Origin: Deltaproteobacteria bacterium
GTDB lineage: Bacteria; Desulfobacterota; Desulfobulbia; Desulfobulbales; Desulfurivibrionaceae
NCBI GenBank assembly: GCA_021802775.1
Contig: JAJZRJ010000001.1
Coordinates: 1-64,000 of the forward strand
Length of the DNA stretch: 64,000 nt
Direction of reading: 5' to 3'
Position numbers and translations under genes: made by a program. How positions within the stretch are numbered: the stretch's first letter is position 1; every line of letters starts with the position of its first letter. Below are positions 8,089 to 17,482 of this stretch, piece after piece. Under the pieces are notes generated by a model. The model was not told the origin of the DNA. It saw only the letters and a program-made list of their open reading frames with translations, and ran no database searches.

Positions 8089-9150
8089 CTACTGCGCCTC
8101 GCTGACCCCGGCCTCGCCGAAGGTGGCCATTTCGTGGAGGATCTTGAGGCCCGCCTCCACCAGGCTCATGGAGAGCGCGGCACCAGTGCCTTCGCCCAGG
8201 CGCATGTCGAGGTGCAGGAGCGGCCGGAAGCCCATGGTCTCGAAGAACATCCGGTGGCCCTGCTCGGCGGACATGTGGCTGAAGAGGCAGTACCCCCTCA
8301 CGTGCTCGCAGAGCTTGATGGCCACCAGGGCGCCGGCCGTGGAGATGAAGCCATCCACCACCACCGGCACGCGGCTCTTCGCCGCTTCGAGCACCACCCC
8401 GCAGATGGCGGCGATCTCCAGGCCGCCCACCGCGGCCAAGGCTCCGAGGGGGGTTCCGCAGCGGTCGCAATTGACGGCGAGCGCCTTTTCCACCACCAGG
8501 ATTTTCTTCCGCAGGGATTCGTCATCGAGCCCGGTGCCGCGGCCGGTGACCTCGGCCGCCGTGGCCGGCAGCAGCAGGCTATAGAGCGCGGCCGAGGGGG
8601 TGGTATTGGCAATGCCCATCTCGCCGGTGCCGAGGATATCGGCGCCATCGGCTATGGCCTGGCGCGCCACCTCGATGCCCACGTTGATGGCAGCCAGGGC
8701 CTCGGCCTCGCTCATGGCCGGGCCGACCGCAATGTTGCCGGTGCCCTGGCGCACCTTGCGCTGGATCAGACCATCGGCAGCCATCGGTTCCTTGACCCCC
8801 ACGTCGATCACCCGCACCTCGGCCCCGACATGGCGGGCCAGCACGTTGACCCCGGCGCCGCCGGCAAGGAAGTTGTGCACCATCTGCACCGTCACCTCCT
8901 GGGGGAAGGTGCTCACCCCCTCGGCCGCCACCCCGTGGTCGCCGGCAAAGGTGAGGATCACCTTCTTGGTGATGGGCGGGGCCATGGCGCCGCGCATGGC
9001 GCAGACCTGGGCCGCCAGTTCCTCCAGACGGCCGAGGCTGCCCTGGGGCTTGGTGAGATTGTCGAGCCGCTGCTGGGCCGCGGCCTGGGCCGCCGGGTCA
9101 ACGGGGGTGATGGCGGCGCAGAAGTGCGCCAGTTCGCTTGCGCTCCGCAT
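8089..9150 (-). CDS. cobT: Nicotinate-nucleotide-dimethylbenzimidazole phosphoribosyltransferase
   Basis: A 353-residue enzyme that activates the lower-ligand base (for example dimethylbenzimidazole) with nicotinate mononucleotide to give alpha-ribazole phosphate. Recognised from LDNLTKPQGSLGRLEELA near the N-terminus, FAGDHGVAAEGVS (about 80), FLAGGAGVNVLA, and GEMGIANTTPSAAL in the middle; the C-terminal DMRLGEGTGAALS contains the catalytic Glu of the family. The ATG at 9150 shares one base with the stop of the upstream cbiR-like gene (TGATG), which fixes the start. Length matches the family. Confidence 0.94.
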   Translation of the reverse strand: MRSASELAHFCAAITPVDPAAQAAAQQRLDNLTKPQGSLGRLEELAAQVCAMRGAMAPPITKKVILTFAGDHGVAAEGVSTFPQEVTVQMVHNFLAGGAGVNVLARHVGAEVRVIDVGVKEPMAADGLIQRKVRQGTGNIAVGPAMSEAEALAAINVGIEVARQAIADGADILGTGEMGIANTTPSAALYSLLLPATAAEVTGRGTGLDDESLRKKILVVEKALAVNCDRCGTPLGALAAVGGLEIAAICGVVLEAAKSRVPVVVDGFISTAGALVAIKLCEHVRGYCLFSHMSAEQGHRMFFETMGFRPLLHLDMRLGEGTGAALSMSLVEAGLKILHEMATFGEAGVSEAQ

Positions 9151-9944
9151 CAGTTCGTACTCCGTGCATAAGGTTGCCACAGCTCCGCCAGCACCTCGCA
9201 GGAGCGGCGCAGATATTCGTACTTGTACATCTCCAGGGTGAGCACCCCGCGAAACTCGCCTCGCGATAGGACCTGGCCCACCGCGGTGAGGTGGCTCGCC
9301 TGGTCGAGTTCCAAGGGCCGATGATCGCGGCCCTCGCGCACCCCGTGCAGGTGGAGATGGCGGGACGATGGCGCCATGGTCAGGGCTGCCGGCCACTCGT
9401 GCTGGTAATAAAGCACATGGCCGAGATCAAGGCAAACGGAAAAGCCCTGGGCCGCAACCAGGCTCTGGACCAGGGCAAAGGGATAGTCGATGTTCTCGAT
9501 GGCGATCTTATCGGCCTCCGCCCCCAACCGGCGGCGCAGCAAGGTCAACGAATCCGCCAGATGCGCTTCCCATGCCGCGGGCGCCGGTTCCGGCTGGCGA
9601 TTCAGATGGAGGTCAAAGGCCAGCGGGCCAAGCGGGGCAAGCAGTGCCACCAACTGTTCGATCTCGGCAATACCCTGCTCCCGCACCGCCGGATCGGGAT
9701 GGCCGAGCCAGATGTCGGTGGGCAGATGCACGGTGTAGGTGAGGTCATGGGCCGCGGCCAAGTCAGCCAGCGCAGCCACTGGCACGTTGTGCGCAAGCCC
9801 CTGCGCGCCGGTGCTCTCGAAAAAAAGAAGCTGGACATCGTCCACCACCGGCGCGAGCAGCTCGACATTGGGCAGGATCGCCTCCGGGATCACATAGGAG
9901 GGCGCGCCCAGCCGCCAGGGGTAGCGGCCCTTTACCGATTCCAT
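9150..9944 (-). CDS. cbiR: CbiR-like cobamide remodelling hydrolase
   Basis: A 264-residue TIM-barrel protein of the AP-endonuclease/xylose-isomerase superfamily. Visible features are YTVHLPTDIWLG (about 90), the acidic IAIENIDYPF, CLDLGHVLYY and HLHGVREGRDH, which supply metal ligands on barrel strands. Its position directly upstream of and overlapping cobT, with cobS next, matches the CbiR family, which hydrolyses the nucleotide loop of incoming cobamides so the cell can rebuild them with its preferred base. The assignment rests on fold plus neighbourhood; a general sugar-phosphate isomerase is the alternative. The start overlaps the end of the upstream hydrolase gene by 13 bases. Confidence 0.75.
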   Translation of the reverse strand: MESVKGRYPWRLGAPSYVIPEAILPNVELLAPVVDDVQLLFFESTGAQGLAHNVPVAALADLAAAHDLTYTVHLPTDIWLGHPDPAVREQGIAEIEQLVALLAPLGPLAFDLHLNRQPEPAPAAWEAHLADSLTLLRRRLGAEADKIAIENIDYPFALVQSLVAAQGFSVCLDLGHVLYYQHEWPAALTMAPSSRHLHLHGVREGRDHRPLELDQASHLTAVGQVLSRGEFRGVLTLEMYKYEYLRRSCEVLAELWQPYARSTN

Positions 9945-10738
9945 GCCCCCTCCCGCAATATCACTACCTCACCGGGTTCATCCTGCCGGGCCAGGGAAAC
10001 CTGAGGCACCGGGGCGCCCTCTTCCGCTGCCGCCGCGGTCAGCATCGCCGCAACCGCCGCGCGGGCCAAGCCCGGCGTGTTGTTGGTCTCGCTCAGGTGC
10101 GAGAGCACCACATGCCGGAGCTGGTCGTGCAGGAGCCGGCGCAACAGGTCGGCAGCCTCGGCGTTGGCCAGATGGCCGCTCTTGCCGCGCACCCGCTGCT
10201 TGAGCGCTGGCGGATAGGGGCCGTTGGCGAGCATCTCCGGGTCGTGGTTGCACTCCAGCACCAGGCCGTGGCAGCCGGAGAGGCGGTGGCCGATGAGGCG
10301 CGAGGCAATGCCGGTGTCGGTGCAGTAGCCGAGGGTGAGGCCATTGGCCCGGCAGAGGAAGCCCACCGGATCGGCGGCATCGTGGGAGATGGCAAAGGGG
10401 TGGAGCTGGAGGTCGCGGAAGGTGACGGTGGTGCCGGTCTCGAAAAGCACGGCCTCGGTGAGATTATCGAGCAGGCCGTTGGCCGCGGCCACGGTGGCGC
10501 GGTTGGCCAGCACCGGCAATTGGTAGCGCCGCGAGAGCACCCCGGCACCGCGGATATGGTCAAGGTGTTCGTGGGTGATGCAGATGGCGTGGAGCGAGGC
10601 AGGATCGATGCCGATGGCAACAAGCCGCCGTTCCACTTCCTTGCCGGAAAAGCCGGCGTCGATGAGGATGCGGGTGGCGCCGGCCTCGACAAAGGTGGCA
10701 TTGCCCTTGCTGCCGCCGCCCAAGACGCAAAAACGCAT
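9932..10738 (-). CDS. Metallo-beta-lactamase-fold hydrolase, YycJ/WalJ type
   Basis: A 268-residue MBL-fold protein. It starts with the strand LGGGSKGNATFVEAG characteristic of YycJ/VicX-like proteins and carries the metal motif THEHLDH (about 55-61), with further His/Asp ligands at FAISHDAADPVGF, YCTDTG and VLSHLSETNN. Relatives act as phosphodiesterases, some on DNA; WalJ/YycJ has been connected to DNA repair and cell-wall control in Firmicutes. The substrate here is unknown. It overlaps cbiR by 13 bases and heads the four-gene run down to cobS, although a link to cobamides is not obvious. Confidence 0.82.
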   Translation of the reverse strand: MRFCVLGGGSKGNATFVEAGATRILIDAGFSGKEVERRLVAIGIDPASLHAICITHEHLDHIRGAGVLSRRYQLPVLANRATVAAANGLLDNLTEAVLFETGTTVTFRDLQLHPFAISHDAADPVGFLCRANGLTLGYCTDTGIASRLIGHRLSGCHGLVLECNHDPEMLANGPYPPALKQRVRGKSGHLANAEAADLLRRLLHDQLRHVVLSHLSETNNTPGLARAAVAAMLTAAAAEEGAPVPQVSLARQDEPGEVVILREGAWNR

Positions 10739-10795
10739 AACGAGACTCCCAGACAGCGTTCAGCTTTCAGCCATCAGCAACGAACTGAAAAACGC

Positions 10796-10871
10796 AACGC
10801 AAAGGCGCAGAGACGCGAAAAGAACATCCTGAAAAAAGAAGTGAAACTTTGCGCCTTGGCGTCTCTGCGTT
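10796..10871. repeat. Imperfect palindromic intergenic repeat
   Basis: Left arm AACGCAAAGGCGCAGAGACGC (10796-10816) and right arm GCGCCTTGGCGTCTCTGCGTT (10851-10871) form a long imperfect inverted repeat with a 34-base A-rich centre. Arms of this AACGCA(A/G)AG(G/A)CGC type are seen dispersed between genes in many environmental bacterial genomes, including delta-proteobacteria. It fills the gap between dut and the MBL hydrolase; the rest of this gap (10739-10907) shows no gene. Confidence 0.6.
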
Positions 10872-10907
10872 AAAAGTTTTTTTACAGGTCCACCCTTTTC
10901 TTCCCGG

Positions 10908-11372
10908 CTACCGGCCGGTGTGGCCGAAGCCGCCGTCCTGGCGCACGGTGGCATCGAGTTCCGTCACCACCTCGATGCTGGCGCGGCAGACCGGGGCCAG
11001 CACCAGCTGGGCAATGCGGTCGCCGCGGTTGATGGTGAAAGGCTCGCGGCCATGATTGATCAGCCCCACCTTCACCTCGCCGCGGTAGTCGGCATCGATG
11101 GTGCCGGGGCTGTTGACCACGGTGACCCCGTGCTTGATGGCCAGCCCGCTGCGCGGCCGCACCTGAATCTCGTAGCCCGGCGCAATGGCCACGGCAAAGC
11201 CGGTGGGCAGCATGGCGATCTCGCCCGGCGCAATGGTCAGCGGTTCGCTCACCGCGGCGGCCACATCCATGCCGGCGGCCAGTTCCGAATGGTAGCGGGG
11301 CGGTTGCAGGTCCTGATCGCGCTCCGGGTGCAGCCAGCAGAGTTTGACCGGATGGGTAACGGCGTGCGACAT
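10908..11372 (-). CDS. dut: Deoxyuridine 5'-triphosphate nucleotidohydrolase
   Basis: A 154-residue trimeric dUTPase, which turns dUTP into dUMP and pyrophosphate, keeping uracil out of DNA and feeding dTMP synthesis. The five family motifs are present: [50 protein letters not shown] and the C-terminal flap DGGFGHTGR. The ATG at 11372 follows AAGGAA; a longer frame start would run into the end of the upstream peptidase gene. It is the last gene of the rpsO-pnp-peptidase run. Confidence 0.94.
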   Translation of the reverse strand: MSHAVTHPVKLCWLHPERDQDLQPPRYHSELAAGMDVAAAVSEPLTIAPGEIAMLPTGFAVAIAPGYEIQVRPRSGLAIKHGVTVVNSPGTIDADYRGEVKVGLINHGREPFTINRGDRIAQLVLAPVCRASIEVVTELDATVRQDGGFGHTGR

Positions 11373-11392
11373 GGCGGTTCCTTGCGGGCTGA

Positions 11393-12649
11393 TTAGTTGT
11401 TGAGGACGCTCCAATCGATGGCGTCCTGCTGGAGCGGGCCGATGGCGGCAACGGCGAGGGGCCGGGAGAAAAGGGCCGTGGCCAGGGTCTGCAACTGGGC
11501 AGCAGTCACCTGCTCGATCCCAGCCACCACCTCGTCCATGGGAACTTCGCGGTGGAAATAGAGTTCGTTGCGGGCCAGGCGCGTCATCTGGGTCTCCATG
11601 CTCTCGGCCGCGAGATAAACCCCGGCCCGGGCGTAATCCTTGGCCTCGGCCAGTTCCTCGGCCGCCACCCGCTTGTGCGCGAAACGCTGCAACTCGCGTT
11701 GCACCAAAGCCATGGCCTCGGTGGTCACGCTGGGGTCGATGCCGAGATAAACGGCCAGCACCCCGCAGTCGCGGTGGGAGTTGAGGTAGGAGTAGACCGA
11801 ATAGGCCAGCCCCCGCTTCTCGCGGATTTCCTGAAAGAGACGGGAACTCATGTTGCCGCCCAGCAGGATGTTGAGCAGGAAGAGGGTGTAGCGCTCCTCG
11901 GCGGCGATGGGCAGGCCGTAGGTGCCGAGCACCATGTGCACCTGCTCCAGCGGCTTGGGGTAGATCAGCCGTTGCGGGGCCACCGGCTCCGGCACGGTGC
12001 GCGGCGGCGGCGCGCTCTTGGCGGCACTAAAGCCGGCAAGCTCCTTGCGCCACATCTCGCAGAAGGAGTCGTGCTCCACATTGCCGGCCGCGACGATGAG
12101 CACCCGTTCCGGCCGATAGAAGCGCCTGACGTAATCGATCAGATGCTGGGCCGACAGCGCCCCCACCACCTCGCGCGGCCCCAGCACGGTGTTGCCGAGC
12201 GGGTGCCGCCCCCAGAGCTGGCGGTTGAAGAGCTCGTGGATCTGGTCGTCCGGCGTGTCCTCCACCATGCTGATTTCCTGGAGGATCACCTCGCGCTCGC
12301 GCTCCACCTCGTCGGGGGCAAAGAGGGAGTTGAGGAAGATATCGGCAAAGAGTTCCACCAGCCGCCCTACCCGGTCGTCGAGCACGGTGGCGTAGAAGCA
12401 GGTGGTTTCGTTGGCGGTGAAGGCGTTGGACATGCCGCCCAGCACATCGAGTTCGCGGGCGAGCTGCTGGGCGGAAAGACGGGCAGTGCCCTTGAAGAAC
12501 ATGTGTTCGACAAAATGGGCACTGCCGCTGTTGAGGTCGTGCTCGTCGCGGGAGCCGACCTCAACCCAGATACCGACGGAAACGACGCGGGAGTCCACCT
12601 TTTCGGTGACGATGCGGACCCCGTTGTCGAGGGTGGTCTTACAGTACAT
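11393..12649 (-). CDS. M16 family zinc peptidase (PqqL/YmxG-like)
   Basis: A 418-residue inverzincin. The zinc motif HxxEH is at 45-49 (HFVEH) in the family context [13 protein letters not shown], and the distal Glu ligand lies in the helix [13 protein letters not shown] (about 120-130). The second, non-catalytic half is complete (about 220-418), which gives the usual clamshell. Family members degrade short peptides in a closed chamber. There is no signal peptide, so it should be cytoplasmic. Placement directly behind pnp, 8 bases from its stop, and before dut is a common order in Gram-negative and Firmicute genomes. Confidence 0.92.
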   Translation of the reverse strand: MYCKTTLDNGVRIVTEKVDSRVVSVGIWVEVGSRDEHDLNSGSAHFVEHMFFKGTARLSAQQLARELDVLGGMSNAFTANETTCFYATVLDDRVGRLVELFADIFLNSLFAPDEVEREREVILQEISMVEDTPDDQIHELFNRQLWGRHPLGNTVLGPREVVGALSAQHLIDYVRRFYRPERVLIVAAGNVEHDSFCEMWRKELAGFSAAKSAPPPRTVPEPVAPQRLIYPKPLEQVHMVLGTYGLPIAAEERYTLFLLNILLGGNMSSRLFQEIREKRGLAYSVYSYLNSHRDCGVLAVYLGIDPSVTTEAMALVQRELQRFAHKRVAAEELAEAKDYARAGVYLAAESMETQMTRLARNELYFHREVPMDEVVAGIEQVTAAQLQTLATALFSRPLAVAAIGPLQQDAIDWSVLNN

Positions 12650-12657
12650 CCAGGCGA

Positions 12658-14748
<2,091 letters not shown>

Positions 14749-14802
14749 TGTTACTCCTGTGTGGTGGCCAGATGCCCGCATGACGGTTCGTTGAAAAACG
14801 CT

Positions 14803-14829
14803 CGGCCCCTAACGCGTGGTCAGGGGCCG
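14803..14829 (-). terminator. rpsO-pnp intercistronic hairpin/terminator
   Basis: On the minus strand an 8-bp GC-rich stem (CGGCCCCT / AGGGGCCG) with an 11-base loop is followed by AGCGTTTTTC. It lies between rpsO and pnp. It can act as a partial terminator after rpsO or as an RNA processing hairpin for pnp; which applies is not visible. Confidence 0.7.
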
Positions 14830-14860
14830 GAAGCGGCGGACAGCCAATGGCCGGGGTGTG

Positions 14861-15130
14861 TTACTTCCGGATGCCGAGCTTCTGGATCAGTTCACGGTAG
14901 CCGTCAACGTCCTTGCCCTTGAGGTAATCAAGCAGCCGGCGGCGCTGGCCAACCAGCTTCAAAAGGCCGCGGCGGGAATGATGATCCTTCTTGTGCGACT
15001 GGAAATGCTCGGTGAGATAGGTGATCCGGGCGCTCAGCAGGGCAATCTGCACCTCCGGGGAGCCGGAATCGTTCTCGTGCTTGCCGTACTGGGTGATGAT
15101 GCCCTTCTTGTCTTCGTTCTGCAGTGTCAC
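14861..15130 (-). CDS. rpsO: Small ribosomal subunit protein uS15
   Basis: An 89-residue protein with the full uS15 sequence, including [33 protein letters not shown] and [12 protein letters not shown], which bind 16S rRNA at the three-way junction of the central domain. It starts with GTG at 15130, spaced from AAAGGAG by about 9 bases; no ATG is available nearby. It is preceded by its own promoter and followed by pnp, as in most bacteria. Confidence 0.97.
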   Translation of the reverse strand: MTLQNEDKKGIITQYGKHENDSGSPEVQIALLSARITYLTEHFQSHKKDHHSRRGLLKLVGQRRRLLDYLKGKDVDGYRELIQKLGIRK

Positions 15131-15215
15131 AGCCGTAAACTCCTTTGCAAGATTAATATACGGGAGATCGCCAGTACGGCATCACGCCAACCAGCGGTTC
15201 CTAAGGTAACGCCTC

Positions 15216-15244
15216 TTCTTAATTGAACAGCGCGATAATGTCAA
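15216..15244 (-). promoter_or_regulatory. Candidate sigma-70 promoter for rpsO-pnp
   Basis: Minus-strand TTGACA (15239-15244), a 17-base spacer and TAAGAA (15216-15221), giving a leader of about 75 bases before the rpsO GTG. It begins within 15 bases of the truB stop, so the rpsO-pnp unit can be transcribed separately from the upstream translation operon. Confidence 0.55.
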
Positions 15245-15254
15245 CTGATTGTAT

Positions 15255-16082
15255 TCATGCGCTTTGTGACGGCCGCCCGGATTCCGGCCAGCCGGCGGTC
15301 TGCGCCAGGACCTCCTCCACCGCCAATTGATGGCGCAGCAGCAGGGCCTGCGCTTCCTCGCGGTCGGCGAGCTTGGCGCCATCCACCGCCTGCTCCACCC
15401 GGAACGGGCCGCTGCGCAGCCGGCGCAGCGCCACGAGATGGGCGCCGCAGCCTAAGGCGCCGCCGATATCGGCCCCGAGGGTGCGGATATAGGTGCCCTT
15501 ACTGCACACCACCCGGATGGTGAGCTGGCCGGCGGCCGCGTCGAACCATTCCGCCTCCAGATGTTCGATCACCACCGGCCGGGGATCCTTGGCCACGACG
15601 ATTCCCTTGCGGGCATAGGCATAAAGCGGTTTGCCCTGGTGCTTCACCGCCGAATAGGCGGGAGGGGCCTGGAGCAGTTCGCCGGTAAAACGGGCCAGCA
15701 CCTGGGCGATGGCCGCATTGTCCACCCCGGTCACCGGCCGTTCGGCCGTGACTCGGCCTTCCGGGTCCTGGGTTTCAGTCTCCACCCCCAGTTGCAGGAT
15801 GGCGCGGTATTCCTTGTCGCCCGCCATGAGCTGGTCGATGATGCGGGTCGCCGGCCGGCCGGCGCAGAGAATCAGGAGCCCCGAGGCAAAGGGGTCCAGG
15901 GTGCCGGCATGGCCGACCTTCTTGATATTGAGCGCCCGCCGGAGCCTTTGCACCATGGCAAAGGAGGTGGGGCCCACCGGCTTGTCGATCAGGAAAACAC
16001 CCGCCTCGGCGAGAGCAGCGTCACCGGCAGGCACGGGCGCTGGCGCCCTGCCCTCTTCCGTACCCGGAGTCATGCCGGCCAT
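15255..16082 (-). CDS. truB: tRNA pseudouridine(55) synthase
   Basis: A 275-residue TruB. The catalytic Asp is in HAGTLDPFASGLLI (about 60-72), preceded by the nucleotide-contacting DKPVGPTSFAMV; YRAILQLGVETETQDPEG, FTGELLQAPPAYSAVKHQGKP and CSKGTYIRTLGADIG complete the family signature. It makes pseudouridine 55 in the T-loop of elongator tRNAs. The ATG at 16082 lies 4 bases after the nrnA stop; a second ATG three codons on (16073) is equally possible. About 25 residues precede the core, with a Pro/Ala-rich leader. Confidence 0.94.
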   Translation of the reverse strand: MAGMTPGTEEGRAPAPVPAGDAALAEAGVFLIDKPVGPTSFAMVQRLRRALNIKKVGHAGTLDPFASGLLILCAGRPATRIIDQLMAGDKEYRAILQLGVETETQDPEGRVTAERPVTGVDNAAIAQVLARFTGELLQAPPAYSAVKHQGKPLYAYARKGIVVAKDPRPVVIEHLEAEWFDAAAGQLTIRVVCSKGTYIRTLGADIGGALGCGAHLVALRRLRSGPFRVEQAVDGAKLADREEAQALLLRHQLAVEEVLAQTAGWPESGRPSQSA

Positions 16083-16086
16083 GGAA

Positions 16087-17061
16087 TCAGCGGCTGACCA
16101 GCGACAGGAGTTCGGCCAGCAGTTGCTCGCGCACCGCGGCAATGGTGGTCTCGGTCAGCTTGAAACCGGCCGCGTTGCGATGGCCGCCGCCGCCGAACTT
16201 GGCCGCCACCGTGGCGACATCGCAGTCAGTGCCCTTGGAGCGGAGGCTTACCGTCACCAGCCCCTTTTCCGGCTCCTTGAGGAAGGCGGCCACCCGCACC
16301 GTGTTGATGGCGCGAGGGAAGTTGATGAAGTTTTCCGCATCATCACGGCTGGCGCCGGTTTGCAGGAAGACCTCGCGGGGAACGTCGATAAAGGCGATGC
16401 GGTTGTCGGCATAGAGCTTGAGCGAGTCGAGCACCATCTTCATCAGGTGCAGCCGGTTCACCGAAAAGTTGTCGAAGAGCTTGGCCGCCACCTCCGCGGG
16501 CTTGACCCCCTTCAGGATCAACTCCCGCGCCACCCGGAAAGTCTCGTCCGTGGTGGAGGAATACTTGAACGAGCCGGTGTCGGAGACGATGGCCGCATAA
16601 AGGCAGTAGGCCGCCGGCGCCGGGATCTCGGCCGCCAGCGCCTGGGCGAGGTCGTAGACCATCTCGCCGGTGGAGGCGCGATGCGGATCGACCCAGCGCA
16701 GGTCGCCGAACTCCCGGTGGCCGGCGTGGTGGTCGATGACCAGAAAGGGATGCAGGGCGAGCAGGTGTTCCCGGCCCTTGCCGAGCCGGAACTCGTCGCC
16801 GCAGTCCAGGGCGATGCCGCAGTCAAACCCGCTGACATCGGGCAACTCGGTGATCAGCCCCGCGCTGCCCGGCAGAAAATCATAGAGATGGGAGACCTGA
16901 TCCTCACTGTAGAGCGCCACCTGCTTGCCCATGCCGGTGAGGATGGCGCCGAGGCCGAGCTGGGAGCCCAGGGCATCGCCATCCGGATGGACATGGGTCA
17001 CCACCAGGATGCGTTCTGCCCGGCGGATGGCCGCGACAATGGGATCAAGCGGATGAGCCAT
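16087..17061 (-). CDS. nrnA: DHH/DHHA1 phosphoesterase, NrnA-like oligoribonuclease
   Basis: A 324-residue two-domain phosphoesterase. The DHH domain shows VTHVHPDGDALGSQ (about 22-35), DCGIALDCGDE and the hallmark VIDHHAG; the C-terminal DHHA1 domain has KGTDCDVATVAAKFGGGGHRNAAGF, with the GGGHxxAAG substrate loop. NrnA-like enzymes degrade nano-RNAs and some also hydrolyse phosphoadenosine phosphate. The gene sits between rbfA and truB, its normal place in many phyla, and overlaps rbfA by 17 bases. Confidence 0.92.
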   Translation of the reverse strand: MAHPLDPIVAAIRRAERILVVTHVHPDGDALGSQLGLGAILTGMGKQVALYSEDQVSHLYDFLPGSAGLITELPDVSGFDCGIALDCGDEFRLGKGREHLLALHPFLVIDHHAGHREFGDLRWVDPHRASTGEMVYDLAQALAAEIPAPAAYCLYAAIVSDTGSFKYSSTTDETFRVARELILKGVKPAEVAAKLFDNFSVNRLHLMKMVLDSLKLYADNRIAFIDVPREVFLQTGASRDDAENFINFPRAINTVRVAAFLKEPEKGLVTVSLRSKGTDCDVATVAAKFGGGGHRNAAGFKLTETTIAAVREQLLAELLSLVSR

Positions 17062-17461
17062 CTTCGTCCCTGATCTCCTGAAAGAGTTGTTCCAGCCGCT
17101 GCTGCTCGGCGGCGGTGCGGTCCGGGGTGAAGATCAGCTCGGGCACCACCCGCAGTTGAAGACCCTGCGCGAGGGTGCTGCGGAAAAACCCCTTGGCGCT
17201 CGATAGCCCCTTGGCGGCATCGGCCGCTGCCTCCTGCCGCAGCACCGTATAGTAAATCCGGGCGCAGCTCAGGTCGTCGGTCACTTCGACCCGGGTGATG
17301 ACCACCCCGTCCAGCCGCGGGTCCTTGACCTTTTGCAGCAGCAGCATGGCGACCTCGACCTTGATCGCATCCGCCACCCGGATCGGCCGCCGCTTCGGCG
17401 CGGGACCGACCAAGCCGGGCAGCGGCGCGGCAGAATGGCGGCGGGATCGTGATCTGGTCAT
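17045..17461 (-). CDS. rbfA: 30S ribosome-binding factor A
   Basis: A 138-residue RbfA with a KH-like fold: RVADAIKVEVAMLLLQKVKDPRLDGVVITRVEVTDDLSCARIYYTV is diagnostic, ending with LRVVPELIFTPDRT. It helps late maturation of the 30S subunit around the 5' end of 16S rRNA. A basic Ser/Arg/Pro-rich N-terminal stretch (first 25 residues) is longer than in E. coli. It follows infB by 21 bases. Confidence 0.93.
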   Translation of the reverse strand: MTRSRSRRHSAAPLPGLVGPAPKRRPIRVADAIKVEVAMLLLQKVKDPRLDGVVITRVEVTDDLSCARIYYTVLRQEAAADAAKGLSSAKGFFRSTLAQGLQLRVVPELIFTPDRTAAEQQRLEQLFQEIRDEDGSSA

Positions 17462-17482
17462 GGCAAACCGCGGGAAGCCGGC

